From Halogeometricum sp. S1BR25-6 (GTDB lineage Archaea > Halobacteriota > Halobacteria > Halobacteriales > Haloferacaceae), in assembly GCF_031624495.1 (NCBI RefSeq), contig NZ_JAMQOP010000001.1:682001-746000 (forward strand): 64,000 nt of DNA, given 5' to 3'. Below are positions 1 to 10,565 of this stretch, in pieces; position 1 is the first letter of the stretch; every line of letters starts with the position of its first letter. The position numbers and the translations under genes were made by a program. The notes below the pieces were generated by a model. It searched no databases. It saw only the letters and a list, made by a program, of their open reading frames with translations, and was not told where the DNA came from.

Positions 1-925
1 TCGTGCCCGACTGCGCGACTTCCATCGCGGCGACGACGCCCTCGACGGATCGCGGTCCCTGCACGAGAATCTGCGTCGCCACGCCCGCGAACACGCCCGA
101 GGTGATGGCGGGCAGGGCGGGATAGCCGCGGATGGCCAGCGCGAACGTCAGCGCGAGGGGGGCGAACGTCAGCGGCGAGACGACGTACGCCCCCGAGATG
201 GCGGACTGAATCTCGGCGATGCGGCCCGGCGGGATGGTTCCGGTCGCCGCGAAGCCGAGGTAGGTGTACAGAGCGAGCGAAATCAGCATCGCGATACCCG
301 TGCCGACGCGCATCGTCCGCACGTGCGTCATCAGGTCGGTGTTCGTCACGGCTGCCGCGAGGTTCGTCGTGTCCGACAACGGCGACACCTTGTCGCCGGT
401 GTACGCGCCGGTCAGAACGGCGCCGGCGGTCATCGGTTCGGGGACGCCGAGGCCCGCGCCGATGCCGATGAACGCGACGCCGAGGGTGCCGGCCGTCGTC
501 CACGACGACCCGATGGCGAACGCGACGACGGCGGCGAGCAGCGTCGCCACCGGCAGGAACACCCGCGGGGTCAGGAGTTCGAGTCCGTAGTAGATGAGCG
601 AGGGAATCGTCCCCGCGCCCGTCCACGTCGAGATGAGCATGTAGATGACGAAGATGATGAGTATCGCCTGCATGCCCATCCGAAGGCCGTCGACGATGCC
701 CTCGTACATCGACTCCCAGGAGACGCCGTACCAGTACCGACCCACGAGGCCGGTGAAGGCGATACCGAACAGGAGCGGTATCTGGGGGTCGAGGTCCAAG
801 GCGATGGCGCCGACGCTGAGGAAGACGAGCATCCCGACAATCGGGACGAGCGCCTGCCCGACGGAGGGGCGCACCTCCGCCGGGATGTCCTCGTACGTCA
901 GCGGTTCGAACGATAGTGTCGCCAT
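1..925 (-). CDS. nhaC: Na+/H+ antiporter, NhaC family (C-terminus outside window)
   Basis: Translating the minus strand from the ATG at 923-925 gives an open frame of about 308 residues that runs off the window edge, so the C-terminus is missing. It shows alternating hydrophobic segments typical of a polytopic carrier and the motif SPLSDTTNLAAA, which is characteristic of NhaC-type antiporters. The family exchanges cytoplasmic Na+ for external H+ in the membrane and typically has about 450-500 residues, so roughly two thirds is visible. It stands alone, with its promoter facing the disulfide reductase gene. Direction of exchange and ion preference are family inference. Confidence 0.85.
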   Translation of the reverse strand, partial: MATLSFEPLTYEDIPAEVRPSVGQALVPIVGMLVFLSVGAIALDLDPQIPLLFGIAFTGLVGRYWYGVSWESMYEGIVDGLRMGMQAILIIFVIYMLISTWTGAGTIPSLIYYGLELLTPRVFLPVATLLAAVVAFAIGSSWTTAGTLGVAFIGIGAGLGVPEPMTAGAVLTGAYTGDKVSPLSDTTNLAAAVTNTDLMTHVRTMRVGTGIAMLISLALYTYLGFAATGTIPPGRIAEIQSAISGAYVVSPLTFAPLALTFALAIRGYPALPAITSGVFAGVATQILVQGPRSVEGVVAAMEVAQSGT

Positions 926-1058
926 TACGACGCCGGATATGCCGCTACAGCATTTGTAGCCGTCGTCTCTATGCGCTATAGATATTCCTTCCCGCGGTGC
1001 TCGGTCACACGGAAGCGAGCCACCCACGGCGCGGACTACCGCGGTGCCCGTCGCCCCC

Positions 1059-2462
1059 TTACTCCACTCGCTCCGCGGCGAGTCGGAGTAGCCCGTCGAG
1101 TATCTCCGGCGTCGTCGGGTGGTACGCCCGGTCGGGCACCTCGCGCACGTCCATCCCGCGTTCGACGACCACCTGCATCGTCTTCGCCATCACGTCGGCG
1201 TGGAGATGGAGGCCCTGGTAGCCGAGGACGGTGCCGTCCGTCCCGACGACGAGCGTCGCCCGCCCCCGAGGGGCCAGCTTCGTCTTGAACACGCCGTCGC
1301 GGGCCGCTTCGCGGCGGACGGCGACGTGGTCGAGGCCCGCCTCCTCGGCCGACGCCTCGGAGTGGCCGACCCGCGCGTACGGGTAGACGGCCGCCCCCGA
1401 GAAGACGACGTGGTGGTGGACGTTCTCGTAGGACTCGGGCGACTCGCCCCGTTCGGCGGCGAGGATATTGTCGGCCGCCACCTGCCCCTGCTCTTTCGCC
1501 ACGTGCAGTATCGGCTCCTTTCCGTTCGCGTCGCCGACGACGGACACCCGGTCGTTCCCCCGCGCCCGCATCGTGTCCGCGACCCACCCCTCCTCGCCGG
1601 GGTCGATGCCCGCCATCTCCAGTCCGAGGCCGTCCAGCGCGGGGCGGCGGCCGGTGAAGAGGAACAGCGACTCGGCGTCGAGTGCGTCCGGTCCGTCCGG
1701 CCCGTCGACGTGCACGCGGACCCCGTCGTGGGTCTTCTCGACCCGCTCTTCGGTCGTCTCCGTGCGAATCTCGACGCCGAACTCCTCGCGGTACAGCGAG
1801 AGTACGTCGTCGCCGAAGGCGGGGTCGGCCTCGTCCAACGGTCGCTCGTCGTGTTCGACGACGGTGAGGTCCACGCCCGCCTCCGCGAGGTAGGGGACGA
1901 GTTCGAGACCGACGTAGCCGAACCCCATCACGACGCCGGAGTCCGGCAGGTCGGTCGCGTCCAACACGTCGGCGCTGGTGAGATAGTCGACCGAGTCGAG
2001 GCCGGACACGTCGGGCACGTTCGTCGTCGACCCGGTGGCGACGACGACGTGGTCGGCCTCGATTTCGTCCTCGCCCACGCGGAGCGTCCGGTCGCCGACG
2101 AATCGGGCCGTCTCGTGGCGGAACTCGACGCCGTCGCGACTCGCCATCTCGCGGACCGCTTCGCGGCGGTGCGCCGCGAAGTTCGAGACGTGCTCGTTCT
2201 TCGTCCGTACGACCGCGTCGAGGTCTATCTCCGGCGGGTCGCCGTCGAGGCGGTGGTCGTGGCGGGCCCGGTAGCGGTGCTCGGCGGCCGACAGGACCTC
2301 TTTGGAGGGCATACAGCCCCGGAGGATACAGAGGCCGCCGCCGGGTTCGCCGTCGTCGACGAGCGTCAGTCGGTCTATCTCGGAGCCGACGGCGTCGAGG
2401 AGTCCCTCGGCGGCGGCGACGCCCGCGCTTCCGTATGCGCCGACGATGACCACGTGCGTCAT
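1059..2462 (-). CDS. FAD-dependent pyridine nucleotide-disulfide oxidoreductase (lipoamide dehydrogenase-like)
   Basis: 467 residues, the usual length for class I flavin disulfide reductases. The redox-active pair is visible as CILRGC (Cys spacing of five) followed by MPSKE near residues 47-57. An NAD(P)-binding motif GFGYVGLELVPY lies near residue 180, and the C-terminus has HPTTPE, which carries the His-Glu pair of the family. The first dinucleotide loop reads GAYGSAG, so the first glycine of the usual GxGxxG is alanine. Relatives include dihydrolipoamide dehydrogenase and mercuric reductase. No lipoyl enzyme genes or metal-resistance genes are adjacent, so the substrate is unknown. It appears monocistronic. 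Confidence 0.8.
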   Translation of the reverse strand: MTHVVIVGAYGSAGVAAAEGLLDAVGSEIDRLTLVDDGEPGGGLCILRGCMPSKEVLSAAEHRYRARHDHRLDGDPPEIDLDAVVRTKNEHVSNFAAHRREAVREMASRDGVEFRHETARFVGDRTLRVGEDEIEADHVVVATGSTTNVPDVSGLDSVDYLTSADVLDATDLPDSGVVMGFGYVGLELVPYLAEAGVDLTVVEHDERPLDEADPAFGDDVLSLYREEFGVEIRTETTEERVEKTHDGVRVHVDGPDGPDALDAESLFLFTGRRPALDGLGLEMAGIDPGEEGWVADTMRARGNDRVSVVGDANGKEPILHVAKEQGQVAADNILAAERGESPESYENVHHHVVFSGAAVYPYARVGHSEASAEEAGLDHVAVRREAARDGVFKTKLAPRGRATLVVGTDGTVLGYQGLHLHADVMAKTMQVVVERGMDVREVPDRAYHPTTPEILDGLLRLAAERVE

Positions 2463-2551
2463 ATCCGATAGGAGGACTGCGGGGGAATAGTCGTTCGGGG
2501 TTCGCGGAAGCCGACCGACCCGGGGTCGACGCTCCCCGCTCTCGCCGGGGA

Positions 2552-3814
2552 CTACCGGCGCCGAACCGCGACCAGCGCGGCGCCCGCGAGGGCGAGGAGC
2601 GCCGCCGTCGCGCCGAATCCGGGCATCGAAGACGCGGTTTCGGTTTCGGTCTCGTCTCCGCTTTCGGCGCTCGACGACGTCTCTTCGCCGTCCGCGGCCG
2701 TCGTCTCGGCGGCACCGGCGTCGTCCGTCGTTTCGGCCGTCGTCTCCGTCGACGCGTCCCCGGCCGACTGCACCGTCACGGTCCGCTCGGAGAAGTGATT
2801 GAGGGCGACGTACACGTCCGTCGACGCGTCGGCCTCAGCGTCCCCGTCGGCGACGGCGTACGCCGGTCGCTCGCCGTCGTTCGCGGCGGCCCGGAGTTCG
2901 CTCGCGGACTCGACCCGCGCGGCCGCCTCGCCGTCGACGGTCACTTCGAGCGAGTCGCTCGCGTTCGCCGCCGCGCCGGAGACGGAGGCGAGGACGACGG
3001 CGCCCTCTTCGACCGAGCGCTCGACGGCGAACGTCGCGCCCTCGGCGGACCGTTCGGCGACGGTCACCGTCGTGTTCCCGTCGTAGCGGACGACGCTCGC
3101 GGACTCCTCGCCCGCCTCGCCGGTGAGGTAGAGTTCCGCCGCCGCCGTGCCGTCGGCGATGAGTTCCTCCGCCTCGCGGTCGCTCTCGGTTCGTTTCTCG
3201 CCTTCGTTGTAGGCGCGGAGGACGATGCGTCCGTCCTCGCCGACGCGGGCGACGACGTCGCCGTCGTCGCTCGTCGTCACGGAGGCGTTACCGACGGCGA
3301 CGAAGACGCCCGTCGCGTTCCCGCTCTCGACGACGACGCGCGAGTCGCCCTCCGCGGACGCCGTCGCGCCGTCGCTGACGTTCGTGCGGAGCACCTGCGA
3401 CCCGTCGTCGCTGGCGACGACGAGGTTCCCGTTCGGCGTGTCGTGGACGCGGAGCGTCGCGCCGCTCTCGGCGGTCACCGTCGCCGCCGCCTCGGCGTTC
3501 GCGGACGTGGAGAGGGAGACGGCCGACCCGGAGACGTCCGCCGCCGTCGACAGCGAGGCGCCGACGTCGGTGCCGAGGCCGTTCTCGGTCGACCCGCCCG
3601 AGTCTCCGGACCCGGCGGATTCGACGCGGAGCGAGTCGAACACCGTCGCCCCGCCGACCGTGTAGTTGGCGACGGCGTCCGCCCGCGCGTCGAACGCGAC
3701 GTGCGCTCCGGCGTACGCGTCGTTCTGTTCCTGCGTCGCGGCCGCCGCCCCCGACGCGGGGACGACGGCGGCGACGACGAGCATCGCTGCGAACACTGCG
3801 ACTGCGCGTTTCAT
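2552..3814 (-). CDS. Secreted PGF-CTERM surface protein of unknown function
   Basis: 420 residues. The first 26 residues form a Sec-type signal peptide (MKRAVAVFAAMLVVAAVVPA, then an AAAA cleavage region). The mature part is very rich in Ala, Asp, Glu, Ser and Thr and contains beta-rich segments with no domain I recognise. The last 90 residues are an acidic Thr/Ser/Glu linker followed by PGFGATAALLALAGAA and VRRR. That is the tripartite PGF-CTERM signal, whose known fate is processing by archaeosortase A with lipid attachment at the cell surface. The linker is the likely site of glycosylation. The product is therefore probably an anchored envelope protein. Confidence 0.8.
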   Translation of the reverse strand: MKRAVAVFAAMLVVAAVVPASGAAAATQEQNDAYAGAHVAFDARADAVANYTVGGATVFDSLRVESAGSGDSGGSTENGLGTDVGASLSTAADVSGSAVSLSTSANAEAAATVTAESGATLRVHDTPNGNLVVASDDGSQVLRTNVSDGATASAEGDSRVVVESGNATGVFVAVGNASVTTSDDGDVVARVGEDGRIVLRAYNEGEKRTESDREAEELIADGTAAAELYLTGEAGEESASVVRYDGNTTVTVAERSAEGATFAVERSVEEGAVVLASVSGAAANASDSLEVTVDGEAAARVESASELRAAANDGERPAYAVADGDAEADASTDVYVALNHFSERTVTVQSAGDASTETTAETTDDAGAAETTAADGEETSSSAESGDETETETASSMPGFGATAALLALAGAALVAVRRR

Positions 3815-3881
3815 TACACTACGTACTAGCGAACTTCACCGTAGAGTACCTTTTGGTATAGCGTACTTTCACCTGTAGCTA

Positions 3882-3904
3882 CTAAAACAACGCTCGAAAA
3901 CGAC
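3882..3904 (-). terminator. Poly-T terminator candidate after kdgK
   Basis: Just past the kdgK stop, the minus strand carries two T4 runs within about 20 nt (GTTTTCG, then TGTTTTAG), the usual form of archaeal intrinsic termination. It lies between kdgK and the promoter of the PGF-CTERM gene. Confidence 0.45.
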
Positions 3905-3916
3905 CGTTAGAAGCCG

Positions 3917-4876
3917 TTACCTCGAGATGCCGCCCGCGTCCTCCTCGACGACGGCGTCGACTTCCGCGGCGGTGACGACGGCCAGGTCGCCGTCGACGGT
4001 CCGCTTCAGCGACGCCGCCGCCGCACCGTAGGCCAGCGATTCGGACACGCCGCCGCCGTCGAGTCGCTTGGCGAGGAACCCGCCGACGAACGCGTCGCCG
4101 GTGCCGATGGCGTCGAACGTCTCCGACTCGTAGACGCCCTGTTCGTGCAGTTCGCCGTCGTGGTACGCGAGCGACCCCTCGTCGCTCAGCGTCACGACCA
4201 CCGTGTCGAGGTCGTACTCTTCGGCCAACTCGCGGGCGACGTCCGCCGGGTCGCCGTCGCGGCCGAGACAGGCGGCGATGTCGCGTTCGGCTCCGACCAG
4301 CACGTCGACGTTCGGGAGCAGCGACCGGTACGTCTCGCCGGCCTCCTCGGGCGTCCACAGCTTCGACCGGTAGTTCAGGTCGAACGCCGTTCTCGTGTCG
4401 GCGGCCGTCGCCGTCTCCAACAGCGACGCCGTCGTCTCCGCCAGCGTTGCGGAGAGCGCGGGCGTGATTCCGCTGGTGTAGAACAGGTCGGCGTTCTGCA
4501 CCGCGCTCCCCGGCAGGTCGTCGGGCGTCGCCGTCGTCACGGCGGCGTCCGAGCGGTCGTAGATGACGTTCGTTCCGCGCGGCGACCCCCCGTGTTCGAC
4601 GTAGTACGTCCCCATCCGGGTCGCCTCGGGGTCCGCCCACGCGACGCCCGTGCGCACGCCGTGGCTCCGCAGTTCCGAGACGACGCGCCGACCCAACGGC
4701 GAGTCCGGCAGCTTCGAGAGCCAGACGGCGTCGGCGCCCAGTCGAGACGCCGTGACGGCGACGTTGCTCTCCGCGCCGCCCGGATGCACGTCCAGCGTTC
4801 GCGTCCGTTCCAACCGCTCGCCGCGGGGCGGCGAGAGGCGTAGCATCGTCTCCCCGAAGGTCACGATGTCGGTCAT
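3917..4876 (-). CDS. kdgK: 2-keto-3-deoxygluconate kinase (PfkB family)
   Basis: 319 residues from the ATG at 4874-4876; an earlier in-frame ATG would add nine unconserved residues. It has the PfkB sugar kinase signatures: an N-terminal substrate region with [11 protein letters not shown], and the C-terminal anion hole and catalytic Asp in [16 protein letters not shown]. In haloarchaea, KDG kinase phosphorylates 2-keto-3-deoxygluconate (and sometimes the galacto epimer) in the semi-phosphorylative Entner-Doudoroff pathway in the cytoplasm. The motif pattern fits this better than fructokinase, but the exact sugar is inference. It is transcribed alone, with mutL upstream in the same direction after a 76 nt gap. 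Confidence 0.8.
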   Translation of the reverse strand: MTDIVTFGETMLRLSPPRGERLERTRTLDVHPGGAESNVAVTASRLGADAVWLSKLPDSPLGRRVVSELRSHGVRTGVAWADPEATRMGTYYVEHGGSPRGTNVIYDRSDAAVTTATPDDLPGSAVQNADLFYTSGITPALSATLAETTASLLETATAADTRTAFDLNYRSKLWTPEEAGETYRSLLPNVDVLVGAERDIAACLGRDGDPADVARELAEEYDLDTVVVTLSDEGSLAYHDGELHEQGVYESETFDAIGTGDAFVGGFLAKRLDGGGVSESLAYGAAAASLKRTVDGDLAVVTAAEVDAVVEEDAGGISR

Positions 4877-4952
4877 AGCTCCTGCTTCAGCGACCCGGCA
4901 CATAAGTCCGGTCGGTCCGCCGTCGACGGTGAGGTGGGGCGGGGGGAGACCC

Positions 4953-7169
4953 TTACTCCGCCCGTCGCCCGCCGTGGCCCGGGTAGTCCCGCTCGAACCG
5001 GTCGGCCAGTTCGTCGCCGCTCAGTTCGATGAGGACCGGCCGGCCGTGCGGGCAGGCGTAGGGGTTCTCGCAGTCGTCCAGCGTCGAGAGCAGGTCCACG
5101 ACGGACCCCTCGGTCAGCGAGGTGTTGCCCGTCACCGACGGGTAGCACGCGAGGTCCGCGAGCAGTTCGTCCGCGACGGCGTCCACCGTCTCCCGGCCGC
5201 CCGACTCGCCCTCGCTCACGAACGCGGTCAGCGCGTCCCGCAGGAGTTCGGGTCGGAGCGCCTCCGCGAACACGGCCGGGACGCTCCGCACCTCGACGGT
5301 CCGCTCGTCGGTTCGCTCGGCGCGGAATCCGGTCTCCGAGAGCGCCTCGCGGTACTCCTCGAACAGCGCCGCCTCCCGCGCGGTGAGTTCCACCCCCACC
5401 GGGTCCGCCAGCGCCTGCGTCGCCACGTCGCCGGCGAGTTCCTCCTGCAGGCGCTCGTAGTTCACCCGCTCGTCGGCCGCGTGCTGGTCGACGAGCACCA
5501 TCCCGTCGGCCGTCTCCGCGACGACGTAGGTGTCGTGTAGTTGGCCGAGCACGCGCATCGGTGGCAGCGAGTCGAACTCGGGTTCCAGCGTCGCCGCCTC
5601 GCCCGACAGGTCGCGCTGGACCGTCGGCGCACCGAGACGGCGCGAGCGGTCGCTCCCGTCTCGGGCGTCTTCGGTACCCGTCGCGTCTCCGCTTTCCGCG
5701 TCGGTCGACGCGCCGTCCAGCGATGACTGCGTCGCCTTGGCCGCCGTCGGAGACGGGTCGTCTCCGGACGACGGCGGCGATTCGCTCGTCGTCCGGGGCG
5801 TCGCCGAGTCGTCTTCGACGGACGCGCTCGGCGTCTCCGGCGCACGCTCGGGCCGTGAGCGGGTCCGCCCGGCCGAGACCGACCACGCCTCGTCGTCGGT
5901 CACGTCTGTCTCTCCGTCCGCTTCTCCCTCCCCGTTCGGACGGTCGCTCCCGGCGAGTTCGCCCGGGCCGGTCTCGCTCCCGTCGTCTCGGCTGGTCGTC
6001 TCCGACTCGCCCGACCGGGCGCCCGACGACGGGGGTTGCGGGCTGTGCCCCTTCCCTCCGCGGGCCTCCGTCTCCGGCGCCTCCGGTACGGGTTCCACCT
6101 CGTCGGGCGCGGAGCGACCCCGCGGCGCCGACGAACGGACGAGTCCCTCCGCTAAGAGCGCGGACTCGACGGCGGATTCGACGGCGGATTTCACCCCGGA
6201 CTCGTGGTCCCACCTGACCTCCATCTTGCGGGGGTGGACGTTCACGTCCACCGTCTCCCGCGGCACGTCGACGAACAGGACGGCGAACGGGTACCGGTCG
6301 CTCGCGAGTTGGCCGCCGTAGGCGTCCAGGACGGCCTCCCGGAGGAGTCGGTCCGTGACGTACCGCCCGTTGACGAACGTCGAGAGGTAGTCGCGTCCGC
6401 TCCGGGTCGTCTCGGGGTGGCTGACGAGACCCGTCACGGATTCGACGGGGCCGGCGTCGGGTTCGGCGTCGACGCGGACCATCGACTCGGCCACCTCCCG
6501 CCCGTACACCGACAGCACCGTCGACTCCAGACTGCCGCGGCCCTCGGTGGCGAACACCTCGCGGTCGTCGTGTTCCAGAGACAGCGCCACGTCCGGGTTG
6601 GCGAGGGCGTACTGCGTCGCAACGGTGTTGACGTGGTCGAACTCCGTCGCCGTCGTCTTCAGGAACTTCCGGCGCGCCGGCGTGTTGTAGAAGAGGTCCT
6701 CGACTTCGACGACGGTGCCCGCCGGACACCCGGCGGGGCGCAGGTCGGTCACCTCGCCGCCCTCGACGCGGAGTTCGGTCCCCGCTCCGTCGCCGCCGCG
6801 GGGTTTCGACCGGAGCGTGAGTCGGGAGACGGCGCCGATGGTGTGCAGCGCCTCCCCCCGGAACCCGAGCGTCCCGACGCCGGCTTCGAGGTCGGAGACG
6901 TCCGAAATCTTGCTCGTGGTGTGCTCCTCGACCGCCATCTTGACGTCGTCGCGGTCCATCCCGACGCCGTCGTCGCGGACGCGGACGCCCTCGGTGCCGC
7001 CGGCGTCGACGGCGATAGAGATGCGATTCGCGTCGGCGTCGAGGCTGTTCTCGACGAGTTCCTTGACGACCGAGGCGGGTCGCTCGACCACCTCCCCGGC
7101 GGCGATTTGGCGGACGGTCCGGTCGTCGAGGGCGCGTATCGCCGGGCGGCCCTCGCCCCCGTCGCTCAC
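4953..7169 (-). CDS. mutL: DNA mismatch repair protein MutL
   Basis: 738 residues from a GTG at 7167-7169. This start overlaps the stop of the upstream Nudix gene (GTGA), which indicates translational coupling; the longer frame upstream is only the Nudix gene read out of frame. The N-terminal GHKL ATPase is clear ([24 protein letters not shown]). A long disordered acidic linker spans roughly residues 330-510. The C-terminal dimerisation domain holds the endonuclease motif DQHA(x)2E(x)4E and the downstream CPHGRP motif. It should therefore nick DNA itself, like MutL of bacteria without MutH. It acts with the MutS encoded just upstream. Confidence 0.95.
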   Translation of the reverse strand: MSDGGEGRPAIRALDDRTVRQIAAGEVVERPASVVKELVENSLDADANRISIAVDAGGTEGVRVRDDGVGMDRDDVKMAVEEHTTSKISDVSDLEAGVGTLGFRGEALHTIGAVSRLTLRSKPRGGDGAGTELRVEGGEVTDLRPAGCPAGTVVEVEDLFYNTPARRKFLKTTATEFDHVNTVATQYALANPDVALSLEHDDREVFATEGRGSLESTVLSVYGREVAESMVRVDAEPDAGPVESVTGLVSHPETTRSGRDYLSTFVNGRYVTDRLLREAVLDAYGGQLASDRYPFAVLFVDVPRETVDVNVHPRKMEVRWDHESGVKSAVESAVESALLAEGLVRSSAPRGRSAPDEVEPVPEAPETEARGGKGHSPQPPSSGARSGESETTSRDDGSETGPGELAGSDRPNGEGEADGETDVTDDEAWSVSAGRTRSRPERAPETPSASVEDDSATPRTTSESPPSSGDDPSPTAAKATQSSLDGASTDAESGDATGTEDARDGSDRSRRLGAPTVQRDLSGEAATLEPEFDSLPPMRVLGQLHDTYVVAETADGMVLVDQHAADERVNYERLQEELAGDVATQALADPVGVELTAREAALFEEYREALSETGFRAERTDERTVEVRSVPAVFAEALRPELLRDALTAFVSEGESGGRETVDAVADELLADLACYPSVTGNTSLTEGSVVDLLSTLDDCENPYACPHGRPVLIELSGDELADRFERDYPGHGGRRAE

Positions 7170-7570
7170 TCGTCGTGCACCTCCAGGGCGTTGCTCACGG
7201 CGTCGCCCTGCGGACCGCTCAGTCGGCGCTCGGCCTTCCGCGGCGAGAGCCACTCGTACCCGGCGTGTTCGTGACTCAGCGATACCGCCCGTTCGGCGAC
7301 GATACCGTGGTAGTAGACGCCGAAGCGCCCGTTGTCGTCGTCGTTCCGCCACGCGGTCGCGTGGACCGGTTGTCCGAGGTCCACGTTCAGGCCCGTCTCC
7401 TCCGCTATCTCTCGCTTGACGCCTTCCTCCGCATCCTCGCTGGCGCCGAGGCGGCCGCCCGGCAGCTCCCATCCGTCGTCGGTCGTCCGCTGAACGACGA
7501 GAACGTCGCCGTTCGGAGCGAACAGCACTCCTCGAAGACTCACCGTCGCCTGGAGTGGTCTCTCAGTCAT
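7166..7570 (-). CDS. Nudix hydrolase
   Basis: 134 residues from the ATG at 7568-7570; the longer open frame upstream lacks family similarity. The complete Nudix box is visible: GGRLGASEDAEEGVKREIAEETGL, matching Gx5Ex7REUxEExGU. The enzyme hydrolyses a nucleoside diphosphate linked to another moiety with Mg2+. Its position between mutS and mutL, with its stop overlapping the mutL GTG, suggests a MutT-like role in clearing damaged nucleotides. That is inference, since Nudix substrates cannot be read from the box. The gene pair probably shares one transcript. Confidence 0.88.
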   Translation of the reverse strand: MTERPLQATVSLRGVLFAPNGDVLVVQRTTDDGWELPGGRLGASEDAEEGVKREIAEETGLNVDLGQPVHATAWRNDDDNGRFGVYYHGIVAERAVSLSHEHAGYEWLSPRKAERRLSGPQGDAVSNALEVHDE

Positions 7571-7817
7571 TGTAACACAGTCGGCGTTGCCGCCCTTGTA
7601 GTTTCGCCATGATATCAGGCGGTGAGGGTGTCCCGTCGTCTCTGTGGCCCGGTTCGTCACCGAGTCCTCCGAGCGTCCGAGTTCGGTGAGAACGTATTCT
7701 CGACGGAGCATATATCGATGCGCTATCTACTATATAGCGCGTCCGCTATCCTCATCGCGCGGTCGTGGGGACTCCCATTCGACACCGACGCGGAGGGAAC
7801 GGCGGCGCCGGCGGCGG

Positions 7818-10565
7818 CTACCGCTCCCCGTCCAACCGCTCCTGCCACTCCTGCACGCGTTGCATCAGTTTCAGCGGCGACGTGTCGTTGACGTCCGTCT
7901 CGCGCAGTTCCGAGAGGACGGCGTCGAGTTCGGGGTCGGCGGGCGCTTCGGGCGCTCCGCTCCCCTCGTTCGGCGCGCCGCCCGCCTCGCCGTTCGCCGC
8001 CCCGAGCGACTGGCGGGTTGCGGCCGTCTCGCCGTTCGTGCCGCCGCGCCCGCTTCCCCCGTCTCCATCTCTTCCTCCGCCTTTGCCTCCGCTTTCGCCG
8101 AACTGACCCGAAGAGAGGTCGAACACCGCCTGCACGGGTTCGTCCGTCCCGCCCCCCTTCGCCTCGACGGCCTTCTCCGCGCGGAGTTTCGCCAGCACCT
8201 CGTCGGCACGCGAGACGACGGGGCCGGGAACGCCCGCGAGGTTCGCGACGTGGATGCCGTAGGAGCGGTCGGTCGGTCCGTCCTCGACGGTCCGGAGGAA
8301 GGTCACGTCGCCGTCTCGTTCCTCCGCCGCGACGTGGACGTTCGCCACGCGGTCGAGGTGGTCGGCCAGCGACGTGAGTTCGTGGTAGTGCGTCGCGAAC
8401 AGCGTCTTCGCCCGCACCTCGTTGTGGAGATACTCCGTGGCGGCCCACGCGATGGAGATGCCGTCGTACGTCGCCGTCCCGCGGCCGACTTCGTCCAGAA
8501 TCACCAGCGAGTCCTCCGTCGCCGAGTGGAGGATGTTCGATAGCTCTTGCATCTCCACCATGAACGTCGAGCGCCCCTGCGCGAGTTCGTCCAAGGCGCC
8601 GACGCGGGTGTAGATTCCGTCGACGACGCCGATTTCGGCCGACCGCGCGGGGACGAAGCTCCCCACCTGCGCCAGGAGGACGATGAGCGCCGCCTGCCGC
8701 ATGTACGTCGACTTCCCGCTCATGTTCGGCCCGGTAACGATGAGGAAGCCGCGCTCGTCGTCCATCGAGAGGTCGTTCGGCACGAACTCCGTCGTGCGCT
8801 CCACGACGGGGTGACGGCCGGCGTCGATGCGGAGCGGTCCCGACTCGGTCAGCGTCGGGCGCACCCAGTCGTTGCCGGCGGCGTGCGTCGCTAGCGACGC
8901 CAGCACGTCTATCTCGGCCAGGGCGCGCCCCACGTCCTGCAGGAGTTCGGCCGCCTCGGCGACGCGTTCGCGCAGGTCGCAGAAGAGTTCGTACTCCAAC
9001 TCGCCGCGTGACTCCTCAAGCCGCAGGATGTCGCGCTCTCTGTCCTCCAACTCCTCGGTGACGAACCGTTTCGAGTTCTTCAGCGTCTTTATCTCGCGGT
9101 AGTGTTCGGGCACCTCGTCGGCGACGGATTTGCCCACCTGGATGTAGTAGCCGTCCGTCTTGTTCCGGTCGACGGTGACGTGCGAGAGGTCGTACTCGCG
9201 CTTCTCCCGGTCGGCCAGCGTGTCGATCCAGCGTTCGGCCTCCTCGTGGCTGTCGATGAGTTCGTCGAGTTCGTCGTCGTAGCCCCTTTTAAATAAACCG
9301 CCCTGCCGCACCGTCTTCGGCGGGTCCTCGGCGAGGGCGTCGGCGAGTTCTTCGCGCAGGGCCGCCGCCGCCTCCCGGTCCGGTCGGGCCACCACGTCCG
9401 CGAGGGGCGAGTCCGCCAGCGGCCCGTCCTCTATCGCCTCGGTGACGGCGGGGAGGACGGCGAGGGTATCGCGCACCGACAGCAGGTCGGTCGCGCCCGC
9501 GCTTCCGGAGGCGGCGCGCGCGGCGAGGCGTTCGAGGTCGTACGCGCCGTCCAACTCGTCGCGCACGCGTTCGCGGGCGAGAGCCTCCCGCGCCAGCGCC
9601 GAGACGGCGTCCAGACGGCGTTCGAGTTCACCTCGCTCGCGGTGCGGGCGGGTGACCCACTCGCGGAGGAGGCGGCCGCCCGGACTCGTCACCGTGTGGT
9701 CGATGGCGTCCACGAGCGACCCCTCCGTCCCGCCGTGCATCGTCTCCGTCAGTTCGAGGTTTCGCTGGGTCGTCGCGTCGAGTTCGAGGTGGTCGCGCGT
9801 CTCGTACGTCCGCAGGCGGGTCATCGACCGGCGGACGCCCGTGCCCGTCTCCTCGACGTACCGGAGGAGGGCGCCCGCGGCGCGGACGGCCAACTCCGAG
9901 TCGAGGCCGACGCTCTCCAGCGTCTCGCGGCCGAACTGCTCGCGGACGACGTGTCTCGCCCGGCCGGGCGCGAAGGCGTCCGCCTCGAACAGCGACAGCG
10001 AGGCGTCCGTCTCCTCGCGGAGGCGGCGCAGGAACTCGTCGTCGCTCCTGACACCGGGGCCGGGGAGAATCTCCACGGGCGCGAAGCGGTAGAGTTCGGA
10101 GTGGGCCGCGTCGGCGTCGGCCGTCTCGGTGACGAAGAACTGCCCCGTCGTCACGTCGGCGAATGCGAGACCCACCCGGTCGCCCCTTTCATCGGCGACG
10201 ACGGCGGCGATGTAGCGCGCCTCGGCGTCGGACGTCTCCAACAGCGTCCCCGGCGTGACGACGCGCGTCACCTCGCGGTAGTGGCCGCCGTCGTCGCCGT
10301 CGAACTGGTCGGCCACGGCCACCCGATAGCCGCGTTCGACGAGCACCTTCAGGTACGGGACGAGGTCGTCCACCGGCACGCCGGCCATCGGGTACGACGA
10401 CCCGTGCGAGGACTTCTCCGACACCTTCAGGTCCAACTCCTCGGCCACCAACTCCGCGTCGTCGGCGAAAAACTCGTAAAAATCGCCGCACTGCATCGTC
10501 AGGATGTCCGCGCTCGTGTCGGACTTCAAAGAGAGAAACTCCTCGACGATTCCCTGCGAGGTCAT
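7818..10565 (-). CDS. mutS: DNA mismatch recognition ATPase MutS
   Basis: 915 residues, a little longer than bacterial MutS (about 850) because of a Gly/acidic-rich insert near residues 770-860. The mismatch-wedging motif is present at the N-terminus as GDFYEFF (Phe-x-Glu). The core and lever domains follow, then Walker A GPNMSGKST, Walker B VILDEVGRGT and the ABC-type dimer region. The C-terminal tail (LMQRVQEWQERL) resembles the tetramerisation tail of MutS. It binds mispairs and recruits MutL in an ATP-dependent way. It is followed by the Nudix-mutL pair after a 247 nt gap, so that pair may have its own promoter. Confidence 0.95.
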   Translation of the reverse strand: MTSQGIVEEFLSLKSDTSADILTMQCGDFYEFFADDAELVAEELDLKVSEKSSHGSSYPMAGVPVDDLVPYLKVLVERGYRVAVADQFDGDDGGHYREVTRVVTPGTLLETSDAEARYIAAVVADERGDRVGLAFADVTTGQFFVTETADADAAHSELYRFAPVEILPGPGVRSDDEFLRRLREETDASLSLFEADAFAPGRARHVVREQFGRETLESVGLDSELAVRAAGALLRYVEETGTGVRRSMTRLRTYETRDHLELDATTQRNLELTETMHGGTEGSLVDAIDHTVTSPGGRLLREWVTRPHRERGELERRLDAVSALAREALARERVRDELDGAYDLERLAARAASGSAGATDLLSVRDTLAVLPAVTEAIEDGPLADSPLADVVARPDREAAAALREELADALAEDPPKTVRQGGLFKRGYDDELDELIDSHEEAERWIDTLADREKREYDLSHVTVDRNKTDGYYIQVGKSVADEVPEHYREIKTLKNSKRFVTEELEDRERDILRLEESRGELEYELFCDLRERVAEAAELLQDVGRALAEIDVLASLATHAAGNDWVRPTLTESGPLRIDAGRHPVVERTTEFVPNDLSMDDERGFLIVTGPNMSGKSTYMRQAALIVLLAQVGSFVPARSAEIGVVDGIYTRVGALDELAQGRSTFMVEMQELSNILHSATEDSLVILDEVGRGTATYDGISIAWAATEYLHNEVRAKTLFATHYHELTSLADHLDRVANVHVAAEERDGDVTFLRTVEDGPTDRSYGIHVANLAGVPGPVVSRADEVLAKLRAEKAVEAKGGGTDEPVQAVFDLSSGQFGESGGKGGGRDGDGGSGRGGTNGETAATRQSLGAANGEAGGAPNEGSGAPEAPADPELDAVLSELRETDVNDTSPLKLMQRVQEWQERLDGER

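Noticed and set aside
1036-2715. 559-codon Arg/Pro-rich frame over the disulfide reductase
   Set aside because: It is a shifted frame on the same strand as a clear enzyme gene; composition is typical of shadow frames.
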